Shown: positions 17,202-26,461, numbered from the stretch's first letter. The stretch is 51,886 nucleotides of DNA from an uncultured Algoriphagus sp. (GCA_903952135.1 CAJBER010000024.1:1-51886), one strand, 5' to 3'. Program-made: numbers and translations. The notes: a model not told the origin generated them from the letters alone.

Positions 17202-17972
17202 ATGAATTACGTGCTGAAGAATCTCCCTGTACGGACTGAAAAGCCTCGTAACACGGGATTTACCATGGCCATGGACAAGGGTCTTAGCCTACGGGAAACA
17301 GAAGACTTTGTGGACAGCTGCGCCGACTTTGTAGATATTGTGAAGTTTGGCTGGGCCACTTCCTACGTGACTAAGCGCTTGAAAGAAAAAATTGCGGTCT
17401 ATCAGGAAGCCGGAATCCCAGTGTATTTTGGAGGAACCTTGTTTGAGGCCTTTATTGTACGTGGACAATTTGACGACTACCGGAGAGTTTTGGACACCTT
17501 TGGACTTCGCTATGCAGAGGTATCGGATGGGTCTATTTCCCTCAACCACGATAAAAAATGCGAATTCATCCACGAGCTTGCCAAGCAAGTGACGGTCCTT
17601 TCTGAAGTAGGATCCAAGGATGCTGCGAAGATCATTCCTCCCTACAAGTGGATCGAGCAGATGCAAACGGAACTGAGCGCAGGTGCTTGGAAGGTGATTG
17701 GAGAAGCTCGTGAAGGAGGAAATGTAGGTCTCTTTCGTGATTCTGGTGAAGTACGCCAAGGACTTGTGGAAGAGATTTTGACGCAAGTACCGGAAGATAA
17801 AATTATCTGGGAGGCACCCCAAAAATCACAGCAAGTGTGGTTTATCAAATTGCTTGGAGCCAATGTAAACCTAGGAAATATCAGTCCTTCAGAAGTAATT
17901 CCTTTGGAGACCATCCGATTGGGCCTTCGAGGCGATACCTTTGACCACTTTCTAGGAGAAATTAAGATTTAA
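17202..17972 (+). CDS. comA: Phosphosulfolactate synthase (ComA family)
   Basis: A 256-residue (2R)-phospho-3-sulfolactate synthase-like TIM barrel. Family landmarks are GFTMAMDKGLS, DFVDIVKFGWATSYV, YFGGTLFEAF, EVSDGSISL, EVGSKDAAKI, GEAREGGNVGLFR, IIWEAPQKSQQVWFI and GANVNLGNI. In archaea ComA adds sulfite to phosphoenolpyruvate for coenzyme M; in Bacillus the homologue feeds sulfolactate synthesis. No comB, comC or comDE gene is nearby. In a Bacteroidota host a link to cysteate and sulfonolipid head groups is conceivable but is my inference. It is probably co-transcribed with the upstream TPR gene. Confidence 0.88.
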   Translation: MNYVLKNLPVRTEKPRNTGFTMAMDKGLSLRETEDFVDSCADFVDIVKFGWATSYVTKRLKEKIAVYQEAGIPVYFGGTLFEAFIVRGQFDDYRRVLDTFGLRYAEVSDGSISLNHDKKCEFIHELAKQVTVLSEVGSKDAAKIIPPYKWIEQMQTELSAGAWKVIGEAREGGNVGLFRDSGEVRQGLVEEILTQVPEDKIIWEAPQKSQQVWFIKLLGANVNLGNISPSEVIPLETIRLGLRGDTFDHFLGEIKI

Positions 17973-17988
17973 AACCACCCTAACCCAT

Positions 17989-18024
17989 AAAGGCTGATCG
18001 ATTCTTCTCTCAGCCTTTCTTTTT
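17989..18024 (+). terminator. Rho-independent terminator after comA
   Basis: A 9-base stem AAAGGCTGA (17989-17997) pairs with TCAGCCTTT (18010-18018) and is followed by CTTTTT. It lies 17 bases after the comA stop and just before the popT start, separating the two transcripts. Confidence 0.7.
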
Positions 18025-18028
18025 ACCA

Positions 18029-18964
18029 ATGAACCAACTCAACAAATACGGATTAACTTACCTCAAGGGTCTTGCGATGGGCGCAGCAGATATTGTTCCC
18101 GGAGTATCTGGAGGATCGATCGCACTGATTGCTGGAATTTATCAAGAGCTGTTGGATAGCATCAATGCCTTTAATCTAGACAATTTGAAGCTATTGAAAT
18201 CCTTCCAAATCAAGGAATTCTATCTCCGATTGAATGGAAACTTCTTGCTCAGTTTAGTGCTTGGCATTATGACTAGCATTTTCGCCCTTTCTCGCGTGAT
18301 TACCTACTTGATGGATGAGCATCCCATTCCTTTATGGTCTTTCTTTAGTGGACTGATTTTGGTGAGTGCCTTTTTGATTTTAAAAGAAATCAAAAAATGG
18401 AATTTGGTTGTCATTGTTTCCATTGCAATAGGTACTGCCTTTGCTTGGTGGGTGACCAACTTGCCTCCAACCACTACTCCGAATGACTATTGGTTTACTT
18501 TTGTGGCGGGAGCTATCGCGATTTGTGCGATGATTTTGCCAGGAATCAGTGGGAGCTTTGTGTTGTTGATTCTAGGACAATACGAGCGCATCCTTCAGGC
18601 AGTGCTGGATAAAGACTTTATTACTTTAGCCCTATTTGCCTCTGGCTGTCTCGTGGGGATTCTCTCCTTCAGTAGAGTGGTTGCCTTCTTGTTGCGCCGC
18701 TTTCATGCCGCCACGATTGGCTTGCTTTCTGGATTTATGCTGGGGTCTGTGAATGAATTGTGGCCTTGGAAACAGGTCACTTCTTGGAGAACTTCCTCAA
18801 GCGGAAAAGAGGTCCCTTTTCTTACCGAAAACATTCTTCCTGGTGAGTATTTAGCCCAAGTGGGTCTCGATCCTCAACTGGGATGGGCCATCGGTGCGTT
18901 CTTTTTTGGCATTGGATTGGTCCTATTCATTGAATGGTTGGCTAGTAAGTTGCAGCAAGCGTGA
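18029..18964 (+). CDS. popT: DUF368 / PopT undecaprenyl-phosphate translocase family
   Basis: A 311-residue polytopic inner-membrane protein of the DUF368 family. Two pseudo-symmetric halves are visible: GAADIVPGVSGGSIALIAGI near residue 20 and AICAMILPGISGSFVLLILG near residue 170. The paired PGxSG re-entrant motifs are typical. DUF368 proteins (PopT) recycle undecaprenyl phosphate across the membrane for peptidoglycan and glycan synthesis. The stop overlaps the aroE start as GTGA. It starts 5 bases after a terminator, so its promoter must lie in or before the comA terminator region; I could not identify it. Confidence 0.88.
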   Translation: MNQLNKYGLTYLKGLAMGAADIVPGVSGGSIALIAGIYQELLDSINAFNLDNLKLLKSFQIKEFYLRLNGNFLLSLVLGIMTSIFALSRVITYLMDEHPIPLWSFFSGLILVSAFLILKEIKKWNLVVIVSIAIGTAFAWWVTNLPPTTTPNDYWFTFVAGAIAICAMILPGISGSFVLLILGQYERILQAVLDKDFITLALFASGCLVGILSFSRVVAFLLRRFHAATIGLLSGFMLGSVNELWPWKQVTSWRTSSSGKEVPFLTENILPGEYLAQVGLDPQLGWAIGAFFFGIGLVLFIEWLASKLQQA

Positions 18965-19704
18965 GAAAATTTGGCTTGATCGGCTTCCCTCTAGGGCATT
19001 CTTTTTCTAAAAAGTACTTTACAGAAAAGTTTGCACGAGAAGGACGAAGTGATTGCCAGTTTGAACTGTATGAATTTCCACAGGTAGCCGACTTTACCGC
19101 CCTTATTCAGCAAGAAAAGGAATTGGAAGGGCTTTCAGTAACCATCCCCTACAAGGAACAAATAATCCCCTACCTGGATGCGCTAGATCCAGCCTGCGAA
19201 CGGATTGGTGCCGTGAATTGCATCCGTATCCGTGATGGGAAAAAGGTAGGCTTTAACACGGATTACCTTGGCTTCAAGCAATCCCTGCAAGCCTGGCTAG
19301 GGGATGCCATCCCATCCGCTTTGGTTCTAGGCACAGGGGGCGCTTCCAAGGCGGTACAGCAAGCACTCTGCGACTTAGGGGTTTCCTATCGGATTGTTTC
19401 AAGATCCAAGCAAGAAGGGCAGCTTACTTATCAAGATCTTTCCGAGAATAAGGCCTGGTTGGAAAGACATCCCTTAGTAATTAATACCACCCCATTGGGT
19501 ACTTTTCCTAAAGTAGAAGGGATGCCAGAATTGCCCCTGGAGCAGCTGAATGAAAGCCATCTTGTCTACGACCTGGTCTACAATCCTCCCATTACTCGGC
19601 TGATGCAGGAGTGCATGGATCGAGGGGGAAAAGCAAAAAATGGGCAAGACATGCTCGAATTGCAAGCAGAGGCTGCTTGGAGTATTTGGAATAGCCCACG
19701 ATAG
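18961..19704 (+). CDS. aroE: Shikimate dehydrogenase
   Basis: A 247-residue AroE, slightly shorter than the usual 270. The shikimate site reads GFPLGHSFSKKYF (serines 14 and 16), the catalytic lysine is K65 in VTIPYKEQI, then AVNCIRI and FNTDYLGF, the NADP loop VLGTGGASKAV and the C-terminal GKAKNGQDMLELQAE. It reduces 3-dehydroshikimate in the aromatic amino-acid pathway. The start is GTG and overlaps the popT stop, so the two are translationally coupled although functionally unrelated. Confidence 0.93.
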   Translation: MRKFGLIGFPLGHSFSKKYFTEKFAREGRSDCQFELYEFPQVADFTALIQQEKELEGLSVTIPYKEQIIPYLDALDPACERIGAVNCIRIRDGKKVGFNTDYLGFKQSLQAWLGDAIPSALVLGTGGASKAVQQALCDLGVSYRIVSRSKQEGQLTYQDLSENKAWLERHPLVINTTPLGTFPKVEGMPELPLEQLNESHLVYDLVYNPPITRLMQECMDRGGKAKNGQDMLELQAEAAWSIWNSPR

Positions 19705-19795
19705 GCAGCGAATTCTAATTTTTTGATTCAGGGTGAAAAATCCCTTCTCGCATCTCTCACTTGCTTGTTGCCCCTAAAATGTGGAGGTTTGGCCC

Positions 19796-20368
19796 ATGGA
19801 TACTTTGCAAAAATCACGATGCCCCTGGTGTTTGGGTTTTCCCGAATACATCACCTACCACGATGAAGAGTGGGGCGTGCCGGTCTATGATGATCACATC
19901 CACTTTGAATTTCTAGTATTGGAAAGTGCGCAAGCTGGGCTCAGCTGGGCTACTATTCTTCGAAAGCGTGCCGGTTACCGTAAGGCCTTTGCAGACTTTG
20001 ACTACAAGCAAGTGGCCCTTTTTCCTGAATCCTACGTACAAGAATTGCTTCAAGACAAAGGGATTGTTCGCAATGGGATGAAGATTCGTGCAGCCATCAA
20101 CAATGCCCAACGCTTTCAGGAGGTGCAACAGGAATTTGGCACCTTCACCAATTACATCTGGGGATTTGTGGGAGGCAAGCCCATCCGTAATTCCATCGTC
20201 CCTGGAGCTCCCTATCCTGCCACTTCTCCAGAGTCTGATTTGCTAGCCAAAGACATGAAGAAACGAGGATTTAAATTTTTGGGGAGTACGGTGCTCTATG
20301 CCCATCTGCAAGCTACCGGACTGATCAACGACCATCTGGATACCTGTTTCCGTAAGCAGGAATACTAA
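19796..20368 (+). CDS. tag: DNA-3-methyladenine glycosylase I
   Basis: A 190-residue TagI base-excision glycosylase. The N-terminal RCPWC..PEYITYHDEEWGVPVYDD block carries the structural zinc Cys/His ligands and the family HDxEWG signature. Next come FEFLVLESAQAGLSWATIL, the FGTFTNYIWGFV segment and the C-terminal GFKFLGSTVLYAHLQATG with ND and C for zinc. A GTG at 19781 opens the frame, but the ATG at 19796 gives the expected short N-terminus. It is followed by a bidirectional terminator. Confidence 0.94.
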   Translation: MDTLQKSRCPWCLGFPEYITYHDEEWGVPVYDDHIHFEFLVLESAQAGLSWATILRKRAGYRKAFADFDYKQVALFPESYVQELLQDKGIVRNGMKIRAAINNAQRFQEVQQEFGTFTNYIWGFVGGKPIRNSIVPGAPYPATSPESDLLAKDMKKRGFKFLGSTVLYAHLQATGLINDHLDTCFRKQEY

Positions 20369-20373
20369 AGCAT

Positions 20374-20402
20374 AAAAAAAGGGAGGCTTAGCCTCCCTTT
20401 TT
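20374..20402. terminator. Bidirectional terminator between tag and nhaD
   Basis: A perfect 7-base GC-rich stem GGGAGGC / GCCTCCC with a TTA loop is flanked by seven A on the left and five T on the right. It can end transcription from both converging genes. Confidence 0.85.
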
Positions 20403-20422
20403 CGTGTAAGTGTAATTGATGC

Positions 20423-21778
20423 TTAAAGCTGTGACATAAGCAAGTATACCCCTGCTCCAGCAAAATAGCCGAGTGCTGCAAGGAATGAGATGCGCTTCAA
20501 GTACCAGCCAAATTCGATCTTTTCCATACCCATGGCAGCTACACCTGCAGCAGAACCAATGATCAGAATACTTCCTCCTGTACCTGCACAATAGGCGAGG
20601 TAAATCCAGATGAAGTCATCCATTGGATACATTTCCAAGCTATACATCCCCATGCTGGCAGCCACCAAAGGCACGTTATCCACGATAGCAGACAAGAGAC
20701 CGATAAGGGTGATGATGATGCGATTATCGCCAAAGGTCGTACTGAGGTACCCAGCAAAGTTGGCCAAGGTACCCATAGACTGAAGTGCGCCTACCGCAAG
20801 CAAAATGCCCAAGAAGAACAGGACGCTTGGCATGTCGATTTTAGCCAAGGCATGAGTAGCTGTGTAATTTTTTCGCTCCGCCTCATCCATATCTGGATTA
20901 ATCAATTCTGAAACCACCCAAAGAATACCTAATCCAAGTAGCATACCCATGTAAGGAGGTAGGTGGGTCACTGTTTTAAAGATAGGAACGGAGATTAAGG
21001 CTCCTAGACCAAGGATTAGCATCAGGTTACCAGTTTTGACTGAAGCGGTAGAAGTTTCGGCTTCTTCCTTGAATTCGCCCAAATTTCCCTTCATGGTGAA
21101 GGTGAGGAAAATCAAAGGAACTAGCGTACACACAATGCTTGGGATAAAAAGGCTTTTCATGATCGCAGCAGCAGAAATCTGTCCACCAATCCAAAGCATG
21201 GTCGTCGTCACGTCCCCGATTGGAGACCAGGCTCCACCTGCATTGGCAGCGATGACAATCATCCCTGCAAAGAACAGGCGCATTTCCTTATCTGGAATCA
21301 ATTTACGGACCAAGGAAACCATCACGATGGTAGTGGTCAGGTTGTCTAAAACGGAGGATAAGAAGAAGGCAACAATACAAACTACCCAAAGGAGGGCAAT
21401 TGGATTCTTAGTTTTGATACGATCCGTGATGAATTTGAAGCCATGGTGTGCGTCTACCAATTCCACAATGGTCATTGCTCCCATCAAGAAGAATAGGATT
21501 TGCGCAATTTCATTGAGGTGGTGACCCAGTTGTTCTACCACATATTCCAGGTGCAATTCTCCTGCACTTAAGGTAGCTGCCTTTTCTCCAAGTTCATGGA
21601 TAAAATGAAGGTAACGCTCACTTGTTAATAAGGTTTCTGGAGATCCTGAAACGGTAAAAATGGTCCAACAAATCACTGCAGTCAGCAAAGCGGATGCAGT
21701 TTTGTTGATCTTGATGGGGTGCTCTAGCGCGATGGCTAGGTAGCCGACCACAAAGATGATGATAATTAATAACTCCAT
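20423..21778 (-). CDS. nhaD: Na+/H+ antiporter NhaD
   Basis: A 451-residue polytopic antiporter with about 11-12 hydrophobic segments. NhaD-type signatures include the N-terminal YLAIALEHPIKINKTASAL, SSVLDNLTTTIVMVSL, NAGGAWSPIGDVTTTMLW, SAIVDNVPLVAASMGMY and the final YCAGTGGSILIIGSAAG. It exports sodium in exchange for protons, in keeping with a marine or saline habitat. It is transcribed alone behind a 223-base gap from gdh; that gap holds a small inverted repeat (GTTCT-CA-AGAAC at 21936-21947) and no clear promoter. Confidence 0.93.
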   Translation of the reverse strand: MELLIIIIFVVGYLAIALEHPIKINKTASALLTAVICWTIFTVSGSPETLLTSERYLHFIHELGEKAATLSAGELHLEYVVEQLGHHLNEIAQILFFLMGAMTIVELVDAHHGFKFITDRIKTKNPIALLWVVCIVAFFLSSVLDNLTTTIVMVSLVRKLIPDKEMRLFFAGMIVIAANAGGAWSPIGDVTTTMLWIGGQISAAAIMKSLFIPSIVCTLVPLIFLTFTMKGNLGEFKEEAETSTASVKTGNLMLILGLGALISVPIFKTVTHLPPYMGMLLGLGILWVVSELINPDMDEAERKNYTATHALAKIDMPSVLFFLGILLAVGALQSMGTLANFAGYLSTTFGDNRIIITLIGLLSAIVDNVPLVAASMGMYSLEMYPMDDFIWIYLAYCAGTGGSILIIGSAAGVAAMGMEKIEFGWYLKRISFLAALGYFAGAGVYLLMSQL

Positions 21779-22001
21779 TTTTCTGGGTTTTTTGGTGATG
21801 AATTAGGTTTAATCTAGGGGTTGAATCTTTCTAATAAGCGATTCTAGTCTCAAAATGCTAATTTTCCTAACCAAATGCGAAGAATTTACCTCAATACTAT
21901 CGATTGGAGGAAAATTTTCTGAAAAGAAAAAGAGGGTTCTCAAGAACTTGAATTGAACTGGAGCTCAAAATATTCGTTCCGATTGCTACAACTCCTATTT
22001 T

Positions 22002-23228
22002 TTACATGAGCTGCGCTAGAGCTATTTCATAGGAGGTTTGGGAGATTTTTGTGCTGCCTTGATTTTTGGCATGTGCATCTTGTAATGCTTTCAGGATGGA
22101 GCTGCTCACATCGGCAAAAATCGCCTGGTCGGTTACCTCTGCGCCTTCACTCATTAAGTAGGCAAATACCCGAGCCATACCGCAGTTGGCGATGAAATCC
22201 GGAATCACAGCTACCTGCTCATCCGCCCACAGCCCAGTAGGGCCCACGAAAATTTCTGGGTCTGCAAAGGGAACATTTGCGCCGCAGGAAATTACCTCCA
22301 AGCCCGCCGCTACCATGCGCACCACCTGCTCTTGGGTAATTAGTCTAGAAGCAGCTGCAGGAATAAAAATCTCACTTTTCAAATCCCAAATCCGGGCATT
22401 TACTTCCTCAAAAGGAAGCAGACCATTCGCGATGAGTTGGTTGCCTTCTCGCTTTAAAAATAGTTCACGGATTTCATCCAAACTGAACCCTTCCTCTCGG
22501 ATCAGTCCTCCCATTCGGTCAATAATCCCCACGATTTTCACCCCTTCTACCGCCAAAAAGCAGGCTGCTGCCGCGCCTACATTGCCCCAACCTTGGATGA
22601 CTGCCCGCTTTCCAGCGAGTTGACCTCCCCAAAGCGCATAGTAATGCTTTACGGCTTCTGCGACCCCATAGCCCGTGATCATGTCTGCTACGGTGTATTT
22701 CTTAGTTCCATTGGGCGTGAATTTGGGATCTTCAAGCACCTTGGACACCCCTTGACGGAGCTGCCCAATTTTTCTGATTTTTTGAGGTTCATTGGCCTGA
22801 AAGTGTCCATTCACAATCCCTTCTTGCGGATGCCAAAGCCCATAAGATTCGGTGATGGGGATCACTTCATGGATTTCATCGATATTCAGGTCTCCACCTG
22901 TGCCGTAGTAATTTTTAAGGAGTGGCATTACCGCTTTATACCAGCGCTGCATTACTCCTGCTTTTCTGGGATCTGCGGGGTCAAAGTTGATCCCAGATTT
23001 GGCGCCTCCGATGGCAGGTCCAGATACGGTAAACTTCACTTCCATGGTCTTGGCAAGTGACTCGACCTCTCGCTTATCCAAGCCTTTGCGCATGCGGGTA
23101 CCCCCTCCAGCAGCGCCTCCACGTAAGGAATTGATCACGACCCAGCCTTCGGCCTCGGTTTCGCTATCTTTCCATTCAAAAACAATTTCTGGGGATTTAT
23201 TCTCAAACTTTTTGAGCAAGTCAAGCAT
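22002..23228 (-). CDS. Glu/Leu/Phe/Val dehydrogenase
   Basis: A 408-residue NAD(P)-dependent amino acid dehydrogenase. The dimerisation domain has GGAAGGGTRMRKG and the catalytic region SGPAIGGAKSGINFDP; the Rossmann domain has VIQGWGNVGAAAA, and a CGANVPFADPEIF segment follows. It interconverts an amino acid and its 2-oxoacid with ammonia. Glutamate is the likely substrate, but leucine-type activity cannot be excluded, so I give no symbol. A TATTTTTG -7 motif lies 26 bases upstream. The gene stands alone between anmK and nhaD, all on the minus strand. Confidence 0.88.
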   Translation of the reverse strand: MLDLLKKFENKSPEIVFEWKDSETEAEGWVVINSLRGGAAGGGTRMRKGLDKREVESLAKTMEVKFTVSGPAIGGAKSGINFDPADPRKAGVMQRWYKAVMPLLKNYYGTGGDLNIDEIHEVIPITESYGLWHPQEGIVNGHFQANEPQKIRKIGQLRQGVSKVLEDPKFTPNGTKKYTVADMITGYGVAEAVKHYYALWGGQLAGKRAVIQGWGNVGAAAACFLAVEGVKIVGIIDRMGGLIREEGFSLDEIRELFLKREGNQLIANGLLPFEEVNARIWDLKSEIFIPAAASRLITQEQVVRMVAAGLEVISCGANVPFADPEIFVGPTGLWADEQVAVIPDFIANCGMARVFAYLMSEGAEVTDQAIFADVSSSILKALQDAHAKNQGSTKISQTSYEIALAQLM

Positions 23229-23253
23229 TGTTCTTTGGGTTTATAATTCAGCC

Positions 23254-23261
23254 CAAAAATA
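23254..23261 (-). promoter_or_regulatory. Putative -7 element of the amino acid dehydrogenase gene
   Basis: The minus strand reads TATTTTTG, an exact TAnnTTTG match, 25 bases before the ATG at 23228. No good -33 box was seen. Confidence 0.4.
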
Positions 23262-23311
23262 GAAAAATATTTCCCAGTCCATCCTGACTTTTACTGGCGA
23301 GTTTCAAATTT

Positions 23312-24388
23312 TTAACCATAGATGGCTCCGCCTGAAGAATCTCGACTTGCGCCTGTCACGGAAGCCAGCGCATTCGCTTCCCCACGCAACTTGAGTACCC
23401 CCAAAAATGCAAAGATTAAGGCCTCCTTAAATTCAATGAGCTCCTTACTTGCCTCCACCTGCGCCCAATTTTTATTTAAATGATGATCCAAGCGCTCTAC
23501 AAAATAACGATTGTAGGCCCCTCCACCCGTAAGCAAGACACTCGGGGCGGCTTTTGTGGCATGCGTGCGGATGACTGCAGCGATTTGAATCGCAAAATGC
23601 TCTACTAAAGTGCTTAAACAATCCTTGGGCGAAAGCCCGCTTTGATCCAAAAGAGGAAGGAAGAACTGATCGATGGATTCTCTACCCAGAGACTTCGCTC
23701 CTGAGACTGCATAAAATGGAATCGCATTTAATTGGGTTAGGAGTGTCGGATCTAAACTTCCTTCCCGAGCCCATATTCCATCCTGATCGTAAGAACTCCC
23801 CAATTTCTGTGCCTCTCGGTTGAGCAGGAGGTTGAAGGGGCTGCAATCAAACGCGATGCGCTGTCCATTTTTTTCAAGGGAAAGGTTGGAAATACCTCCC
23901 AGGTTGATGCAAAAATCTAGTTGAGGAAAAAGAAGCCGGTCTCCAATAGGGACCAGGGGCGCACCTTGACCACCTAATTGCACATCGAGCATCCGAAAAT
24001 CAGCGATTACCGTTTCTCCAGAGGCTTGGTGCAAGGCCCAGCCATTTCCAATCTGTAAACTCAGTCCTTTTTCAGGTTGGTGAAATACGGTATGTCCATG
24101 CGAGGCCACAGCCATGGGTTTGACCTGGTGCTGGAGGCAGAAATTTTTCACTTGCTCCCCCATCCATTTGCCAAAGTTTACATCTAGCTGTGCTAGATCT
24201 AATCCCGAAAGTAGGTGGCTAGAGGCTAGGGCAGAGCCAAGTTCAATCGGAAAGGGGCGAGTTTCTGCTTGGAGGATTTCATAACTCCACTTCCCCTGTT
24301 GGTACTCAAAATGGCATTGGGCCAAATCCAATCCATCTCCGGAGGTACCTGACATGAGTCCGATCAAGGTGTATCGTTCTGGGTGCAT
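23312..24388 (-). CDS. anmK: Anhydro-N-acetylmuramic acid kinase
   Basis: A 358-residue AnmK of the hexokinase-like ASKHA fold. The N-terminal LIGLMSGTSGDGLDLA is the ATP/phosphate loop signature. GQGAPLVPIGDRLLF and CINLGGISNLSL follow, then the late LLTGGGAYNRYFVERL. It cleaves and phosphorylates 1,6-anhydro-MurNAc to MurNAc-6-phosphate during peptidoglycan recycling. It diverges from coaX over 92 bases. Confidence 0.94.
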   Translation of the reverse strand: MHPERYTLIGLMSGTSGDGLDLAQCHFEYQQGKWSYEILQAETRPFPIELGSALASSHLLSGLDLAQLDVNFGKWMGEQVKNFCLQHQVKPMAVASHGHTVFHQPEKGLSLQIGNGWALHQASGETVIADFRMLDVQLGGQGAPLVPIGDRLLFPQLDFCINLGGISNLSLEKNGQRIAFDCSPFNLLLNREAQKLGSSYDQDGIWAREGSLDPTLLTQLNAIPFYAVSGAKSLGRESIDQFFLPLLDQSGLSPKDCLSTLVEHFAIQIAAVIRTHATKAAPSVLLTGGGAYNRYFVERLDHHLNKNWAQVEASKELIEFKEALIFAFLGVLKLRGEANALASVTGASRDSSGGAIYG

Positions 24389-24480
24389 GGGTTAAAGATT
24401 GTTAAGTCTGCGCAAGAATCCACTCGAATTTAGCGACTCCTAAATATCGTCTTTTTATTAATGCCTAATTTACCCCAGAA

Positions 24481-25197
24481 ATGAAAAATCTGGTCATCGA
24501 CATTGGAAATTCCCGCATCAAGTCGGCACTATTTGCTGGTGATGAACTCCTTGATGAATCAGTTTTCGATGATTTGGAGCAAGGAGTCGCCGTTTGGTCT
24601 GGTTTGACCTTTCAAAAATGCATGGTCAGCTCGGTGAGATTTCCAAAAGCAGAATTGGAAACCAAGCTTCCTTTTCCTGTTGAATTTTTGAACGCAAGTA
24701 CCCCCATCCCTTTGGTCAATGGCTACGATACCCCTGCTAGCTTGGGTTTGGATCGCTTGGCAGCAGCCCTAGGGGCCTGGCACCTTGCTTCTCGAAAAGC
24801 GGCCTTGGCGATTGATTTGGGAACCTGTGTGACTTATGACTTGGTTGACCAAAAAGGGGTGTACCGCGGAGGGGCAATTAGCCCGGGACTAAAAATGCGG
24901 GCAAAAGCCATGCATGTCTTTACGGCAAGTCTTCCGGAAATTGAACTAGGATCTGCCCCGGGTTCCTTATTGGGAACTTCTACAGATTCTTGCTTGAAAA
25001 TTGGGGTGTGGGCCGGTTTAAATTTTGAATTGAAGGGATTTATTGAGGCCTATCGCGTTAATTTTCCCGAAATATCTATTTATCTATGTGGTGGGGATGC
25101 AGAATCTTTTGATTCATTGGCAAAAGACCACATATTTGTAGTCCCAAATTTAGTGCTCATTGGACTAAATTGTATTCTAAACCACCATGTTGCGTAA
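24481..25197 (+). CDS. coaX: Type III pantothenate kinase
   Basis: A 238-residue CoaX, first enzyme of coenzyme A synthesis. The N-terminal VIDIGNSRIKSALF, the YDTPASLGLDRLAAALGAW block and AIDLGTCVTYDLV are the conserved phosphate and substrate motifs, followed by GGAISPGLKMRAKAMH. The stop overlaps the downstream outer-membrane protein gene by 11 bases, so it heads a run of same-strand envelope genes. A TAATTTAC sequence about 20 bases upstream is a degenerate -7 candidate. Confidence 0.93.
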   Translation: MKNLVIDIGNSRIKSALFAGDELLDESVFDDLEQGVAVWSGLTFQKCMVSSVRFPKAELETKLPFPVEFLNASTPIPLVNGYDTPASLGLDRLAAALGAWHLASRKAALAIDLGTCVTYDLVDQKGVYRGGAISPGLKMRAKAMHVFTASLPEIELGSAPGSLLGTSTDSCLKIGVWAGLNFELKGFIEAYRVNFPEISIYLCGGDAESFDSLAKDHIFVVPNLVLIGLNCILNHHVA

Positions 25198-26461
25198 ACT
25201 AGCGTTGGGTGTGCTCAGCACCCTATTACTAATTTCAGAAGGCTTCGGTCAAAATAGTTCCTCCACCTACAGTGCTTTGGGCATAGGAGAATTTAACTAT
25301 GGAGGTCAAGTTCAAAACCAAGGCATGGGTGGCCTTGGGATCAGCTTTGGAACAGGCTGGGGAGCGAACACTGTCAATCCTGCTTTGACCACCCGCAATA
25401 CCATTTTTAATTTTCAAGCCTCCCTCAATTACAAGCGAATCTCGGTGGCCAACGATACCGAAAGCTCCTTAGTAGATGGGGGTGGACTGTCCTACATCGC
25501 ATTATCTCTTCCTGTCAAGACTGGTAAATTCACTGCTGGTATGGGTTTGGGACAGATTTCAAGTATCAATTACCGCCTAAAAGTGGATAGTCCCATTGCA
25601 AACTCACCTTTGATTGCCAACAATAATCTAGAAGGAGATGGGGGTATTTCAGAGGCTTACGTGAATTTCGGTTACTTGTTAGCCAAGAATTTAAGCATCG
25701 GGGTGCATGGCTCCTACTTGTTTGGATCCTCCATCCGATCCAATCAATTGATTGTATTTGATCAAAAGGGAGTAGAAGTAGGTAGAGCATCTGAGTATTA
25801 CGAGCGGGTAAGCGTATCCGATGTAGCGCTCAAGCTAGGAGCCCACTACTTTTTTAAGACCTCAGAAAAAAGTAATCTCCACTTAGGCGCCATTTATCAG
25901 ACATTTGGGGACGTTAATGGAACAGCCTTTGCAAAATTGGCTCCAATTGGTCAAGCTAGCAGTCCCAAAACAGATGGGGATCTGATCGCAAACAACGAAA
26001 AAGGAAATATTTACTTGCCAAGTCGCTACGGATTTGGGGTGAGTTATGAGAAAAATAATAAATTCGTGATTGGCTTAGAGGGTCAAATGCAAGATTTCTC
26101 TAAATACAGAAACTTCTTTGGAGAATCACTAAGCCTACAATCAGCCCAAAAAGTTGGGCTTGGAATCCAATTCGTTCCGGATTTTACCGATTTTGACAAG
26201 TTGTTGAATCGGTCAACCTACCGCATGGGCTTGGAATGGATGCGAACACCTTATTTTATAAATCAGACCACTATCAATGATATTGGCATCAACTTTGGTA
26301 CTTCAATTCCTGTAAACAACCTTTCATTGGTGAACATGGCAATGAAGGTGGGAAGAAGAGGAACGGTGGATAATGGATTGATTCGTGAAGCCTATGTGAA
26401 TTTCACTCTAGGCTTTTCGCTCAACGACAATAGCTGGTTCTACAAACGAGTTTTTGAATAA
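25187..26461 (+). CDS. Outer membrane beta-barrel protein
   Basis: A 424-residue secreted protein. Residues 1-21 form a signal peptide ending in SEGFGQ, followed by NSSSTYSALGIGEFNYGG and a GMGGLGISFGTGWGANTVNPAL segment that resembles the N-terminus of FadL/OmpP1 or PorV-like barrels. The rest alternates short amphipathic strands with many Gly and aromatic residues and ends in SWFYKRVFE. I infer an outer-membrane barrel, but no specific family is certain. It overlaps coaX by 11 bases and precedes a secreted TPR gene. Confidence 0.75.
   Translation: MLRKLALGVLSTLLLISEGFGQNSSSTYSALGIGEFNYGGQVQNQGMGGLGISFGTGWGANTVNPALTTRNTIFNFQASLNYKRISVANDTESSLVDGGGLSYIALSLPVKTGKFTAGMGLGQISSINYRLKVDSPIANSPLIANNNLEGDGGISEAYVNFGYLLAKNLSIGVHGSYLFGSSIRSNQLIVFDQKGVEVGRASEYYERVSVSDVALKLGAHYFFKTSEKSNLHLGAIYQTFGDVNGTAFAKLAPIGQASSPKTDGDLIANNEKGNIYLPSRYGFGVSYEKNNKFVIGLEGQMQDFSKYRNFFGESLSLQSAQKVGLGIQFVPDFTDFDKLLNRSTYRMGLEWMRTPYFINQTTINDIGINFGTSIPVNNLSLVNMAMKVGRRGTVDNGLIREAYVNFTLGFSLNDNSWFYKRVFE

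Noticed and set aside
21779-22001. RNA gene or tRNA in the nhaD-dehydrogenase gap
   Set aside because: No cloverleaf, conserved T-loop or strong hairpin could be seen; only a short inverted repeat at 21936-21947.
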